DNA of 64,000 nt from Arthrobacter sp. OY3WO11 (GCF_001641125.1 NZ_LWLP01000001.1:3909828-3973827), one strand, 5' to 3'; counted from the stretch's first letter, positions 54,653 through 62,894 are shown. The notes: generated by a model from the sequence alone, not told the origin. Program-made: numbers and translations.

Positions 54653-55678
54653 ATGGAACCCGTGGCATCCGGCTCGATCGTCACCCTCAAGGATGTTGCT
54701 GCAGCCAGCGGCGTCAGCATTTCCACGGCCAGCCGCGCGCTGGACGAGCGGACAGCGTCCCGGTCAGCCGCGGCGGCGCATGTCAGGAAAGTCGCCGAGG
54801 AGCTCGGCTACCGCCGGAACTCCTTCGCATCCGGCCTCCGCCGGGGCGAAACCAGGACGCTGGGCGTCCTTGTCCCCCGCCTGAGCGACACCGTCATGGC
54901 GCTCATGTTTGAAGAACTCGAGCGTGCGGCGTCCTCCCGCGGCTACTTCGCGATGGTGGCCACCAGCGGGGACGACCCCAACGACGAACGCCGTGCGGCA
55001 GAGACGCTGCTGGACCGGAACGTGGACGGACTGATCCTGGCAACAGCACGGCTCGACGACGAACTTCCGCGCCGGCTGCGGGAGCGGAAGGTCGCGCACG
55101 CCCTTGTGCTCCGCACGGATGGCGTCAGCCCCTCAGCCCTCGGGGATGACGAAGTGGGGGGCTACCTCGCGGTCCGGCACCTCATAGACCTTGGACACAG
55201 CGACATCGCGGTGGTCACCGGGCCGACATTCACGTCAACAGGAATCGCCCGCCTGGCCGGCGCACGCCGGGCCCTGGCCGAAGCGCACCTTGACGCCCGC
55301 GAGGAGTGGATCATCACCGGGGGCTACGGCATCGAAAACGGGTTCAGTGCGGGCGAGGAGCTTTTGGGGCGGGAGAGCCGCCCCACGGCCATCTTCGCGG
55401 CAAATGACAACATTGCCATGGGGATCATGGCCGCGGCCCACCGGCACGAGCTGAAGATCGGGGCGGATCTGGCGCTGGTGGGGTACAACGACACACCCCT
55501 GGCGGCCCGGCTGCCCACTCCCCTGACGTCCGTCCACGTGCCTTTGGACCAGATCGCGAGGACGGCGATCGACCTCATCGTTGAGCCGGGTGCGGAACCG
55601 CAGGTCCGGAAGTCAATGCCTTCGCTCATCCCCCGTGAATCAAGCGGCGCACCGCTTGTCCATGGCAGCGGTAAATGA
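54653..55678 (+). CDS. LacI-family regulator of the NRAMP/DapA-like pair
   Basis: A 341-residue regulator. The helix-turn-helix is 'VTLKDVAAASGVSISTASRAL'; the effector domain has 'LGVLVPRLSDTVMALMFEEL', 'NVDGLILATARLDD' and 'DLALVGYNDTPLAARLPTPLTSV'. ATG 54653 has AGGAG seven bases upstream. It diverges from the DapA-like gene over a region with three repeated boxes, so it probably represses both directions and itself. The inducer is unknown. Confidence 0.92.
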   Translation: MEPVASGSIVTLKDVAAASGVSISTASRALDERTASRSAAAAHVRKVAEELGYRRNSFASGLRRGETRTLGVLVPRLSDTVMALMFEELERAASSRGYFAMVATSGDDPNDERRAAETLLDRNVDGLILATARLDDELPRRLRERKVAHALVLRTDGVSPSALGDDEVGGYLAVRHLIDLGHSDIAVVTGPTFTSTGIARLAGARRALAEAHLDAREEWIITGGYGIENGFSAGEELLGRESRPTAIFAANDNIAMGIMAAAHRHELKIGADLALVGYNDTPLAARLPTPLTSVHVPLDQIARTAIDLIVEPGAEPQVRKSMPSLIPRESSGAPLVHGSGK

Positions 55679-55697
55679 GAGCTGCGGGCGTCAGGCC

Positions 55698-55886
55698 CTA
55701 ATCGGTCTCCGGCGCTTCCGTGGCGTCCGGATCCTCTTCGGGTTCAAAGGTGTTGGGCTCGGCATCCGCACCGATCCCTACGCCATCCTTCTGGCCGGGA
55801 ACACCGCCCTCGCCCTTTCCCTGCGCAGTGGCCGCATCCTCCTGCGGATCGTCCTCAGGCAGTGAATCTGGTGAGTTGACAGTCAT
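55698..55886 (-). CDS. Small acidic hydrophilic protein
   Basis: A 62-residue protein rich in Asp, Glu, Gly and Pro, without hydrophobic segments ('MTVNSPDSLPEDDPQEDAA', ending in 'EEDPDATEAPETD'). A near-perfect ribosome site (AAGGAGGAG) directly precedes the ATG, which is why I accept it as a gene. Probably intrinsically disordered; function unknown. Confidence 0.7.
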   Translation of the reverse strand: MTVNSPDSLPEDDPQEDAATAQGKGEGGVPGQKDGVGIGADAEPNTFEPEEDPDATEAPETD

Positions 55887-55959
55887 CGCTCCTCCTTCAT
55901 TGGCCGGTCCTTCACGCTAACAGCCCCCGGCAGGGAAGGCACGGATACAGCCAAAGAAT

Positions 55960-56379
55960 TTACGGCCGACGGCGGACGGGCGCCGCCGCACGGAGGATGA
56001 CTTCCAGCCCGGCAGGGCTGCCGGGCCAGTGCCGCTCAAGCGCCCCGGGACCCGCCCGTATGAGGACAGAGCGCAGTACCAGCGCCACGATGACGGCGTC
56101 ATCCGCGTAGCCGATCACTGGAATAAAATCCGGCACCAGGTCGAGGGGCAGGAGCAGGTAACCGAGCAGCAGGACCAGCCTCACCCGCACACCGGCGGGG
56201 AGCGTCCGGTCTGCGGCAAGCCTCCGGACCAGCCGGAGCAGGTCCGGGAGCAGGCGCAGCGCGTCCTTCATGGTGACGGCTTCGGGGTGCCGCCGGGCGT
56301 AGATCCACAGGAGCACGAGGAGCGCGGCGTAGGCCAGCAGCAGGCCGGCCGCAATTCCGGCGACGGTTTCCCAGGTCAT
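55960..56379 (-). CDS. DUF1232 (YkvA-type) membrane protein
   Basis: A 139-residue protein with an N-terminal membrane helix ('VAGIAAGLLLAYAALLVLLW') and the DUF1232 core 'GYLLLPLDLVPDFIPVIGYA', which forms a re-entrant or second membrane helix followed by 'DDAVIVALVLRSVL'. The family is widespread; its function is not established. Confidence 0.88.
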   Translation of the reverse strand: MTWETVAGIAAGLLLAYAALLVLLWIYARRHPEAVTMKDALRLLPDLLRLVRRLAADRTLPAGVRVRLVLLLGYLLLPLDLVPDFIPVIGYADDAVIVALVLRSVLIRAGPGALERHWPGSPAGLEVILRAAAPVRRRP

Positions 56380-56449
56380 TCTCCGCCTCTTCCGCAGGGC
56401 CGGCGGTGGATGCCGGCTCCTGACTGAGGGTACGCCAAGGGCAGTGTTC

Positions 56450-57289
56450 CTACGGCGTCATCCGGTAGCCCACGCCGCGGACGGTCTCCACCCAGCATGG
56501 ATTCTGCGAACTGTCACCCAGGCGCTTGCGCAGGTTGCCCACGTGGACCTCGACGGCGCGTTCCTCGCCCGCGGTGACAAAGGATCCTGTGTTGTACGGC
56601 TCGTTGCGTAGCCGCCGCACCAGATCCGCCTTGGTCTGGACGGTCCGTCCGTTTTCCATGAGCACCAGGAGGATGTCGAACTGGGTGCGGGTCAGGTCTA
56701 CAGGCTCCCCGTTGATGGCTGCCTGGCGGGAGGCCTCGTGGAGGGACAGGCCCCTGTGTGCGAAATCGCAGCAGCCTGGCTCTGCAGGCGAACCCGGCTC
56801 ACCCTCCGGGCTTTCGCGTGGCTGCTGGCCTGCAAGGTTACCCTGCCGGGCTTGCCTCGGCGGGTGCTGTTCGCCTCTCCGAGGCGGAAGCGCCCGTTCT
56901 GCCGGAGCTGCCTGCAGGGTCCGCGGCCGCCGGAGCATGGCCGCAATCCGCGCCCGCAGCTCGCGCGGGCGGAAAGGTTTGGTGAGGTAGTCATCCGCAC
57001 CGGCCTCAAACCCCATCAGGGTGTCGGCTTCGTCCACCCTTCCGCTGACGATGATGAGGTAGGCGTCGCTGAAGGTCCGGATACGCCGGGACGCCTCGAT
57101 GCCATCAAAGTCCGGAAGGCCAACGTCCATGGTGACGATGTCCGGGTTATGCTCACGGACGGCATCCACGCCCGCAACGCCGGAGGCTGTTGAGTGGACG
57201 GCGAACCCCGACTGCTGCAGCACTTCCGTCAGGGTTGTCCTGATGTCGTCGTCGTCCTCTACCACCACGGCAACACCGCGCTCCACCAT
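56450..57289 (-). CDS. OmpR-type response regulator (orphan)
   Basis: A 279-residue two-component regulator. Receiver domain: acidic cluster 'EDDDD', phosphoacceptor Asp55 ('TMDVGLPD'), and 'KPF' Lys near residue 104. The C-terminal winged helix has 'LTRTQFDILLVLMENG' and 'VHVGNLRKRLGD'. The linker is unusually long (about 50 residues, rich in Arg, Pro, Gln and Gly), compared with the short one of typical OmpR proteins. No histidine kinase gene is adjacent, so the partner is unknown. Confidence 0.9.
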   Translation of the reverse strand: MVERGVAVVVEDDDDIRTTLTEVLQQSGFAVHSTASGVAGVDAVREHNPDIVTMDVGLPDFDGIEASRRIRTFSDAYLIIVSGRVDEADTLMGFEAGADDYLTKPFRPRELRARIAAMLRRPRTLQAAPAERALPPRRGEQHPPRQARQGNLAGQQPRESPEGEPGSPAEPGCCDFAHRGLSLHEASRQAAINGEPVDLTRTQFDILLVLMENGRTVQTKADLVRRLRNEPYNTGSFVTAGEERAVEVHVGNLRKRLGDSSQNPCWVETVRGVGYRMTP

Positions 57290-57626
57290 TCACTCCCCCA
57301 AGCCTCTCTTCACTTTTGCGCCCAGGTTTTCCTCAAGCACATTCAAGGAATATTCGGAGAAACGGGCAATATGGATTGCTTTTGTTATTCCGCACCGTGG
57401 GGCGTCTAAAAGCCTAACCCAAGGGATTGAAAGGTTACTTATCTCCTTCGTCTAAATTGAGCAGTTCTTGAGCTTTGGCAAATATTGAGTATTTCCTGAG
57501 ATTTGCCTCACGAAAAATTAAGTTCGTTGAGCTATTGCCTTGGGCAGAGTTCCTGGCTGAAGATCAAGCTGTGTGCTCCACAGGGGCCGCAATTGCTCGC
57601 TGGGAGCAACCGAAAAGGGGCGTCTC
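57290..57626. other. Divergent intergenic region, AT-rich
   Basis: About 340 bp between the orphan regulator and the GH16-type gene. It is markedly AT-richer than its surroundings and must hold both promoters. Open frames extend into it from the right but lack ribosome sites. No clear operator seen. Confidence 0.4.
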
Positions 57627-58718
57627 ATGGCTGGTTTTCGCTTTTTTGTCTCACATCCCAAGCGCCGGACGAAACCGCTGGCAGTGCTGGCAGCGGCCGC
57701 CGTCGCAATACTTGCCTGCGTGCCGTCCGCCCAGGCAGCGGACACCACGCCGCTGGACCCCAACCCAGGGCCCGCAGGCAACTTCGCCTGGAAGGGATTC
57801 AACTGGGAGAAACGCTTCTGGGGCGGAGCGCCACAGTACAACAAGTCCTTCGCGGCCGCGAACGTCAGCAATCCGGATGCCAACGGCCACATCACCATGA
57901 ACCTGACCAACCCCACCGGCGAAGCCCCCGTGGGAGCGGAATTCCAGTCCACACGGAAAGGGTTCGGTTACGGGACCTACAGCACCACCGTGGAAAAGAA
58001 CCTGGAAACCCTGCAGAAAGAAGTGGTGTGGGGCTGCCTGTTCACGTACGACCCCCTGGCCGAACCGGGATACAACGAAATCGATCTCTGCGAGGCCTCC
58101 GCGTGGGGCGGCGGCGCCGCATACGGGGAATCCTGGCCGGTGACCCAAGGCCACGGCTATTGGTTTGATGCCACCAAACCTCCCGGGGAAGGAAACAACA
58201 CCACGGTCTTCAACGTCACGCCGGACCCGGTCACCACCCACCGGATGGTGTGGGAGCCGGGGAAGATCACCTTCGAATCCTTCGCCGGCGAAGGGTTTGC
58301 GGGCAGCCTGCTGAAGCGCACGGTCCTGGAAGGGGCCACCGTCCCGGTACCGGCCCAGGAACAGGTCCACTTCAACCTGTGGGTCACCGGTGGCGGCGGC
58401 GGGGATCCTGCCCATGTGAAACCGGAAAGCGTGGTGATCAGGGATTTCTCCTTCGTCGCAGCTTCCGTCCCAGCACCGGCAGAACCTGCCTCCGCCATCA
58501 AGCTGGCTGCCGCCACCACCAAGGCGAAGTCCGTCAGCACTACAACCCTGACGTGGACAGGGGCCACGGGCACCAACGTGACCCTGTGGATCAACGGGGC
58601 GCAGAAGTCCGTGGCCAATACGGGCTCCTACGTCAATAAAATCAAGGGTGGAAAAACCACTTCCTACAAAGTCTGCGATGCCGCGGGGTGTTCCAACGTG
58701 GTCAGCGTGGTGACCTGA
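57627..58718 (+). CDS. Secreted GH16-like glycoside hydrolase
   Basis: A 363-residue exported protein with a signal peptide ('LAVLAAAAVAILACVPSAQA') and a beta-jelly-roll catalytic domain. The GH16 signature ExDxxE is present as 'NEIDLCEAS': nucleophile Glu151, Asp153, acid/base Glu156. Family members cut beta-1,3/1,4-glucans, agar-type or other galactans; the substrate is not determinable here. The last 75 residues form a small beta domain ('TTTLTWTGATGTNVTLWI') of fibronectin or carbohydrate-binding character. ATG 57627 follows an AAAAGGGG run. It converges with a GT2 synthase locus, so it might trim a polysaccharide made there. Confidence 0.82.
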   Translation: MAGFRFFVSHPKRRTKPLAVLAAAAVAILACVPSAQAADTTPLDPNPGPAGNFAWKGFNWEKRFWGGAPQYNKSFAAANVSNPDANGHITMNLTNPTGEAPVGAEFQSTRKGFGYGTYSTTVEKNLETLQKEVVWGCLFTYDPLAEPGYNEIDLCEASAWGGGAAYGESWPVTQGHGYWFDATKPPGEGNNTTVFNVTPDPVTTHRMVWEPGKITFESFAGEGFAGSLLKRTVLEGATVPVPAQEQVHFNLWVTGGGGGDPAHVKPESVVIRDFSFVAASVPAPAEPASAIKLAAATTKAKSVSTTTLTWTGATGTNVTLWINGAQKSVANTGSYVNKIKGGKTTSYKVCDAAGCSNVVSVVT

Positions 58719-58764
58719 CCCGCGTGTAGGGCCTGAATAAGTGTCATCCGGTGCTGGTGGCCGG

Positions 58765-58811
58765 CATGGGAAACGCAGGGCGCCCGTTCTGGACGCCCTG
58801 CGTTTCCCATG
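58765..58811. terminator. Bidirectional terminator hairpin
   Basis: Perfect 18-bp stem (CATGGGAAACGCAGGGCG and complement) with an 11-base loop, placed between the convergent GH16-type gene and the small LAMTG gene. Confidence 0.85.
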
Positions 58812-58838
58812 GGCGGAGCCCCGGGGAGAGCGTGGAGC

Positions 58839-59003
58839 TTAGGCCTTGGTGCCGCGGACGGGGATGATCCTCTTGATGGCAAGGCCCAGAGCCAGGAGCG
58901 CAAAGGCTGCGAGGGCGAACCAGAACACGTCCCCGGCGCCGGTCATGGCGAGGGTTCCGGAACCGGCTCCGGCTGCTGCGGGAACTGCTGGATTGTTATA
59001 CAT
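58839..59003 (-). CDS. 54-residue peptide with LAMTG sorting-signal-like end
   Basis: Too short for ordinary gene calling. ATG 59003 lies five bases after the TAA of the GT2 synthase, so it is probably coupled to it. Sequence features: 'MYNNPAVPAAAGAGSG', then LAMTG at 18-22, one hydrophobic segment (about 25-43, 'VFWFALAAFALLALGLAI') and a basic tail starting KR. This is exactly the order of a sortase signal (LAxTG, hydrophobic, basic), but no signal peptide precedes it. It may be a small membrane protein, a remnant of a longer surface protein, or a real sortase substrate using its only helix for insertion. Confidence 0.65.
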   Translation of the reverse strand: MYNNPAVPAAAGAGSGTLAMTGAGDVFWFALAAFALLALGLAIKRIIPVRGTKA

Positions 59004-59008
59004 GGTTC

Positions 59009-60136
59009 TTACCAGGCTTTCTTTCTGTTAAAGGCTGCGTCTGTGTACGCCTTCGCGTGAACCAACTGCAGGAAAAGGTCGATCACCAGCTCGTACATGG
59101 TGGCGGCCGCGAGCATGTATCTCCATCCCCGGAGCCGCACCGTCACCACTCGTTCGATCACGAAGACACCGGTCACGGCAAGCCAGAACGGCTGGATGTG
59201 CAGCCCTGCCCCCGTGCCCAGTGCAACCGCCACCGTGCTGAGGTAGCCAAGCGTCACCAGGACACCTGCCACCGAAAGAACCTGCCTCCCCCAATAGGGC
59301 CTGGTGACCCGCGTCCAGCCGTACTGGACGCAGTTCTCCACCGCGCCGCGCTTCCACCGGAGGCGCTGCGCCCAGAGTTCCCGCCAGGAGGGCATGACCT
59401 CGGTGACCAGGGTGCAATCGGCGGGTGACTTGATCCGGTACTTCAGCGTCAGCAGGGCAAAGGACAGCTCGTTATCTTCCGTCAGGACCGAGGTGTCGTA
59501 GACGCCGCCCCTGCCGTTGCCGGGAGGCAGCGTGCCATCCAGCCTGGCCGCGGACACGTCGCGGAGCGTCCGGACCCGGAACAGCGCAGCGGTGCCGGTG
59601 ACCACCAGGCATTTACCGTGCAGCCGCCGCACGTCCCTGGCGTACCGTGCGTATTCATTCCTCTGCAGGTGGCCAACGAATCCGCCGCCCTCGCCGCCCC
59701 GGAACACTCCGCCCACGGCACCCAGCCGCGAATCAGCCTTGAGGTGCCCCACCGAGCGTTCAATGAAGTCCCGGGAGAGCTGCGAATCGGCATCCTGCAC
59801 CAGGACCATATCCTCGGGCTCAGCCTCCGGCAGCAGGCCAGCGAGCACGAAATTGAGGGCGCCGGCCTTCTTGTCAGTGTTGCCCACTGTTGACACCACC
59901 TCGGCACCCGCCGCCAGGGAAATCGCTTCCGTTTTGTCCGTGCAATTGTCTGCGACCACAATTATCCGGTCCGGGATAATTGTCTGGTTTTGCAGTGACA
60001 AGAGGGTTTCGCCGATTCCCGCAGCCTCGTTGTGGGCCGGGATGATAACCGTGATCACAGGGCTGCCCCTGCCATAAGCTCGGGCCTGAATATTGCCCGT
60101 AATTGCGACGCCGCGCACATTTTTCCCCGCTGAAAC
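59009..60136 (-). CDS. GT2-family processive glycosyltransferase (membrane polysaccharide synthase-like)
   Basis: About 375 residues. The GT-A domain shows 'VIIPAHNEAAGIGETLLSL', 'VVADNCTD', the DxD motif in 'VQDADSQ', 'TEDNELSF' (acceptor base) and 'QRLRWKRG' (the Q/RxxRW motif of processive synthases). Two to three C-terminal membrane helices follow ('LSVAGVLVTLGYLSTVAVAL', 'PFWLAVTGVFVIERVV'). It resembles NodC, hyaluronan and poly-GlcNAc synthases; the sugar is unknown. Start uncertain: ATG 60136, GTG 60115 (better ribosome site) or TTG 60220. A 54-residue LAMTG peptide gene follows. Confidence 0.85.
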   Translation of the reverse strand, partial: VSAGKNVRGVAITGNIQARAYGRGSPVITVIIPAHNEAAGIGETLLSLQNQTIIPDRIIVVADNCTDKTEAISLAAGAEVVSTVGNTDKKAGALNFVLAGLLPEAEPEDMVLVQDADSQLSRDFIERSVGHLKADSRLGAVGGVFRGGEGGGFVGHLQRNEYARYARDVRRLHGKCLVVTGTAALFRVRTLRDVSAARLDGTLPPGNGRGGVYDTSVLTEDNELSFALLTLKYRIKSPADCTLVTEVMPSWRELWAQRLRWKRGAVENCVQYGWTRVTRPYWGRQVLSVAGVLVTLGYLSTVAVALGTGAGLHIQPFWLAVTGVFVIERVVTVRLRGWRYMLAAATMYELVIDLFLQLVHAKAYTDAAFNRKKAW

Positions 60137-60300
60137 CATTTGAAGTTCTATTGGCTTTGAGTGTTTCAACGCGAACTCAAATCGTTTGCACAGAAGCAGC
60201 AACAGAACTACAAGCTTCAATCAAGATGACCGCACGCACCTCAAGCTCAGGAAACGGCCGCGCTGAGCTCAAGGGCAGGCGCCGTCCCTACCGATTCCAC

Positions 60301-60338
60301 CCTGCGCCCCGCCTGCGCCCCGCCTGCGCCCCGCCTGC
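60301..60338 (+). repeat. Tandem repeat of an 11-mer
   Basis: CCTGCGCCCCG occurs three times in a row with a partial fourth copy. Copy number is likely to vary by slippage. It lies in a non-coding stretch. Confidence 0.85.
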
Positions 60339-60385
60339 GGTCGAACAAGAAGAAGCAGAAGCGCACAAAAAGCGCACAAAACCTC

Positions 60386-60437
60386 TTGACTCATCACAGT
60401 GATCGCTGTTACAAATGCTGTAAAGCGCTTTCTGAAA
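60386..60437 (+). promoter_or_regulatory. Promoter and LacI-type operator of the CE12-type esterase
   Basis: TTGACT (60386-60391) and TTACAA (60409-60414) are spaced 17 bp apart, a good sigma-70-type pair. Immediately downstream, around 60419-60435, lies TGTAAAGCGCTTTCTGA, close to the LacI/CcpA-type consensus with a palindromic AAAGCGCTTT core. A repressor there would block initiation. Confidence 0.65.
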
Positions 60438-60472
60438 CGATACAAACTCTTGTGCCATCAAAGGAGACGACT

Positions 60473-61678
60473 GTGACCGCCGCTGCCCACCCGTCCAACC
60501 GACCTGCCCCTGCGACCCGCTGTGGCGGACCGGCAAGGAAATCCTTGGCCGCCGGCCTCGCTGCAGCTGCCCTGCTGTCCGGGGCAGGCGTGGCCATTAC
60601 CGCGCCGGCCGCCAACGCGGAGCCGAACAACTACCGCTTTGACTTCGGCAACGGGCCCGTGGAACACGGGTACACCGGAGTCGGCGCCACTGACGCCTAC
60701 AGCCCCGAAACCCGCTACGGCTTCAACACCCCGGAGCATATGGCCAACGTTCCCGCCAAGGGCACCGGAGCCGGGAGCGATGCCGTGCGCTTCCTCCAGT
60801 TCGGGACCAAGAGCGCGAACACGTTCAACGTGGACCTCAAGGAAGGCCTTTATAAGGTCACCGTCACCCTGGGCGACACTTCCCGGGCCAGCATCGCGGC
60901 TGAAGGCGTCTTCCAGGAAATGAACCTGACCGGAAACGGGGCCACTGCCTCCTTTGAAGTTCCTGTGACCGATGGCCAGCTGAACCTCCTGGTCACGGAG
61001 GGCAAAGTTGGCACGGCCTTCACACTGAGCTCGCTGGAGATCGACAAGGTCTCACGCCATCCGGAGATGGATGCCACCATATGGGTGGGCGGCGACTCCA
61101 CAGTGGCCAGCTACTACCCCCTGGAGAACAGTGTCCAGGGCGGCTGGGGCCAGATGCTGCCGCAGTACGTTGACCCGGCGGCGTTCGATGTCCGGAACAT
61201 GGCCACCGGCGGGCAGATTGCCCGCGGCTTCCGCAATGACGGCCAGCTCGAAGCCATCCTCCAGTACATCAAGCCGGGTGACCTGTTCCCGCTGGAGATG
61301 GGCATCAACGACACTGCAGCCAAGAACGCCACCACCGAGGCGGAGTTCAAGGAGATCATGCGTGACATGGTCCGCCAGGTGGCTGCCACCGGTGCGACGC
61401 CGGTGCTGGTCACTCCGCAGGGCCGCGCCACGGACTTCGTGGATGGAGTGCACACCTCGGTCAACCGCTGGTACCGCAACTCAACCGTTGCCCTTGCACA
61501 GGAGGAAGGCGTGCACCTGGTTGACCTGAACGTCCTGGCATCCGCCTATTTCACGGAGATTGGCCCGGAAGCCACCCTGGCCCTGTTCATGACCGGCGAC
61601 ACCCTGCACCCCAACCGCGCCGGTGCCTCCGAACTGGCGCGGCTGGTGGCCGGAGACCTTGCCCGCCAGGGTCTCTAG
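60473..61678 (+). CDS. Secreted rhamnogalacturonan acetylesterase-like SGNH hydrolase (CE12 type)
   Basis: A 401-residue exported protein. Signal peptide with core 'SLAAGLAAAALLSGAGVAI'. Residues about 50-195 form a beta domain ('YRFDFGNGPVEHGYTGVG') like the galactose-binding module found before CE12 domains. The SGNH catalytic domain has Ser209 in 'VGGDSTVASYY', 'NMATGGQIARGF' (Gly block), 'EMGINDTA' (Asn block) and the Asp376/His379 pair in 'GDTLHPNRAG'. The family removes acetyl groups from pectic rhamnogalacturonan. Start GTG 60473 with AGGAG upstream. A promoter with an overlapping operator precedes it, suggesting carbon-source control. Confidence 0.88.
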   Translation: MTAAAHPSNRPAPATRCGGPARKSLAAGLAAAALLSGAGVAITAPAANAEPNNYRFDFGNGPVEHGYTGVGATDAYSPETRYGFNTPEHMANVPAKGTGAGSDAVRFLQFGTKSANTFNVDLKEGLYKVTVTLGDTSRASIAAEGVFQEMNLTGNGATASFEVPVTDGQLNLLVTEGKVGTAFTLSSLEIDKVSRHPEMDATIWVGGDSTVASYYPLENSVQGGWGQMLPQYVDPAAFDVRNMATGGQIARGFRNDGQLEAILQYIKPGDLFPLEMGINDTAAKNATTEAEFKEIMRDMVRQVAATGATPVLVTPQGRATDFVDGVHTSVNRWYRNSTVALAQEEGVHLVDLNVLASAYFTEIGPEATLALFMTGDTLHPNRAGASELARLVAGDLARQGL

Positions 61679-61702
61679 GCCAGGAACTCTAGTTCAGGGT
61701 CT

Positions 61703-62167
61703 CTAGATCCAGTCAGCGGAGAAGTCCTGCGGCGGCCACCACCGGGTGCGCGCCTGGACGTAGAACCTGCGGCCGGTAACCTCTGTGGGATTGATCCGGA
61801 TCAGGTGCTCCTTGAGGCCGGACTCCCACGGTTCACGGTCCGGATCAGACAGCTCCAGGGGCACGTTGCCGTCGGCCACAGGCTCCGGTATCCCCTTGAC
61901 CACCACGCTCCACACTTCGGTGCTGTAAGCGTTCAACCCGTCTGTCTCCAGGGCCACAACGGTTCCGGCGAGCAGCGAGTACAGCTTGGTGCCGGGGGCA
62001 GTCCTGAAGTACAGGGCCCCTTCCGCCGGGACAAAGTTCACGGGGAAGATTTCCGGTGTTGTTCCGTTGATGACTGCCAGCCTGCCGATGTAGGAGGAGC
62101 GCAGGTATTTCCAGCACTCCGCTTCTGGAAGGACTTCAGTTTTGGGTCCCGACGGTGAGTTCTCCAT
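61703..62167 (-). CDS. PPOX-family flavin/F420-binding split-barrel protein
   Basis: A 154-residue pyridoxamine-5'-phosphate-oxidase-like protein of the nitroimidazole-resistance/general-stress subgroup: 'YIGRLAVINGTTPEIFPVNF', 'LYFRTAPGTKLYSLLAG' and 'VALETDGLNAYSTEVWSVVVKG'. Such proteins bind FMN or F420 and reduce small electrophiles. Two DosR-like boxes lie 35-70 bp upstream. In Mycobacterium tuberculosis several proteins of this kind belong to the DosR dormancy regulon, which fits. Located immediately downstream of a NarL-type two-component system on the same strand. Confidence 0.88.
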   Translation of the reverse strand: MENSPSGPKTEVLPEAECWKYLRSSYIGRLAVINGTTPEIFPVNFVPAEGALYFRTAPGTKLYSLLAGTVVALETDGLNAYSTEVWSVVVKGIPEPVADGNVPLELSDPDREPWESGLKEHLIRINPTEVTGRRFYVQARTRWWPPQDFSADWI

Positions 62168-62200
62168 GGCCCGAAGTCTAGGCCTCCGGGAGCCGGGGCG

Positions 62201-62234
62201 AGTAGGGCCTTCCTTCCCATGAGCTAAAGTCCGC
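62201..62234 (-). promoter_or_regulatory. DosR/DevR-like boxes upstream of the PPOX gene
   Basis: 62221-62234 GAGCTAAAGTCCGC matches the DosR consensus GGGACTAAAGTCCC at 11 of 14 positions. 62205-62218 GGGCCTTCCTTCCC is a second, weaker site. GGGCGAGTAGGG (62196-62207) is shared with the narG upstream region. Confidence 0.55.
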
Positions 62235-62894
62235 TCAGCTCGCTTGCCCCGGCGGACGGATAATCCTGCGCTGGGTGGCGGCGGCGATGGCTGCCGTCCT
62301 GTTGTCCACTCCGAGCTTCCCGTAAATGTGGACCAGGTGCGTTTTGACCGTGGCCTCCGAGATGAACACCTGTTTTGCGATGGCGCGGTTGGACAGCCCG
62401 GTGGCCAGCAGTTCCAGCAGCTGGACCTCCCGCGGTGTGAGCGAGGTGCCAGGGTTGGTGATGCGGTTCATGAGCAGGGCGGCGGCCTTCGGTGCCAGGA
62501 CCGTCTCCCCCGCAGCCGCGGCGAACACGGCCTGACGAATCTGTTCCGGAGGCGCGTCCTTGAGCATGTAGCCGCTGGCGCCTGCCTCTACGGCGGCGAG
62601 GATATCGGCATCGGTGTCGTAGGTGGTCAGGATAAGGACGGGCGGCGGCGCAGCCAGCTTCCGGATCGCGGCGGTGGCCGCCACCCCGTCCATGCCCGCA
62701 CCCATTTGCAGGTCCATCAACACCACGTCCACCCCTTCGCCCAGGACCGCCAGCCGCGAGAGTTCCCTCAGGGCGGCTTTGCCGTCCGCAGCATCAGCGG
62801 CGATGGAGATGCCCTCGAACTCGGTGAGCATGGCCCTCAGCCCGGCCCGGACCACCGGATGATCGTCCACCAGCAGGACGCGCACGTCAGTCAC
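62235..62894 (-). CDS. NarL/LuxR-type response regulator
   Basis: A 219-residue regulator. Receiver: 'LLVDDHPVVRAGLRAML', phosphoacceptor Asp61 ('VVLMDLQMG'), 'ILTTYDTDADIL' and 'GYMLKDAPPEQI'. DNA-binding domain: 'LTPREVQLLELLATGLSNRAIA' and 'VKTHLVHIYGKLGV'. I prefer GTG 62894, six bases after GGAGG and overlapping the kinase stop by eight bases; ATG 62915 is an alternative. It is coupled to the kinase and is a natural candidate to act on the nearby PPOX promoter, though that is inference. Confidence 0.93.
   Translation of the reverse strand: MTDVRVLLVDDHPVVRAGLRAMLTEFEGISIAADAADGKAALRELSRLAVLGEGVDVVLMDLQMGAGMDGVAATAAIRKLAAPPPVLILTTYDTDADILAAVEAGASGYMLKDAPPEQIRQAVFAAAAGETVLAPKAAALLMNRITNPGTSLTPREVQLLELLATGLSNRAIAKQVFISEATVKTHLVHIYGKLGVDNRTAAIAAATQRRIIRPPGQAS

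Larger units (their letters stand above)
60137..60472. other. Divergent intergenic region with repeat, promoter and operator
   Basis: About 335 bp between the GT2 synthase and the CE12-type esterase. It contains a short tandem repeat (60301-60338) and a promoter/operator for the esterase (60386-60437), both listed separately. No gene seen. Confidence 0.5.

Noticed and set aside
55960..56427. Plus-strand frame opposite the DUF1232 gene
   Set aside because: Gln/Glu/His-rich shadow composition with no domain; the minus strand has the clear DUF1232 motif.
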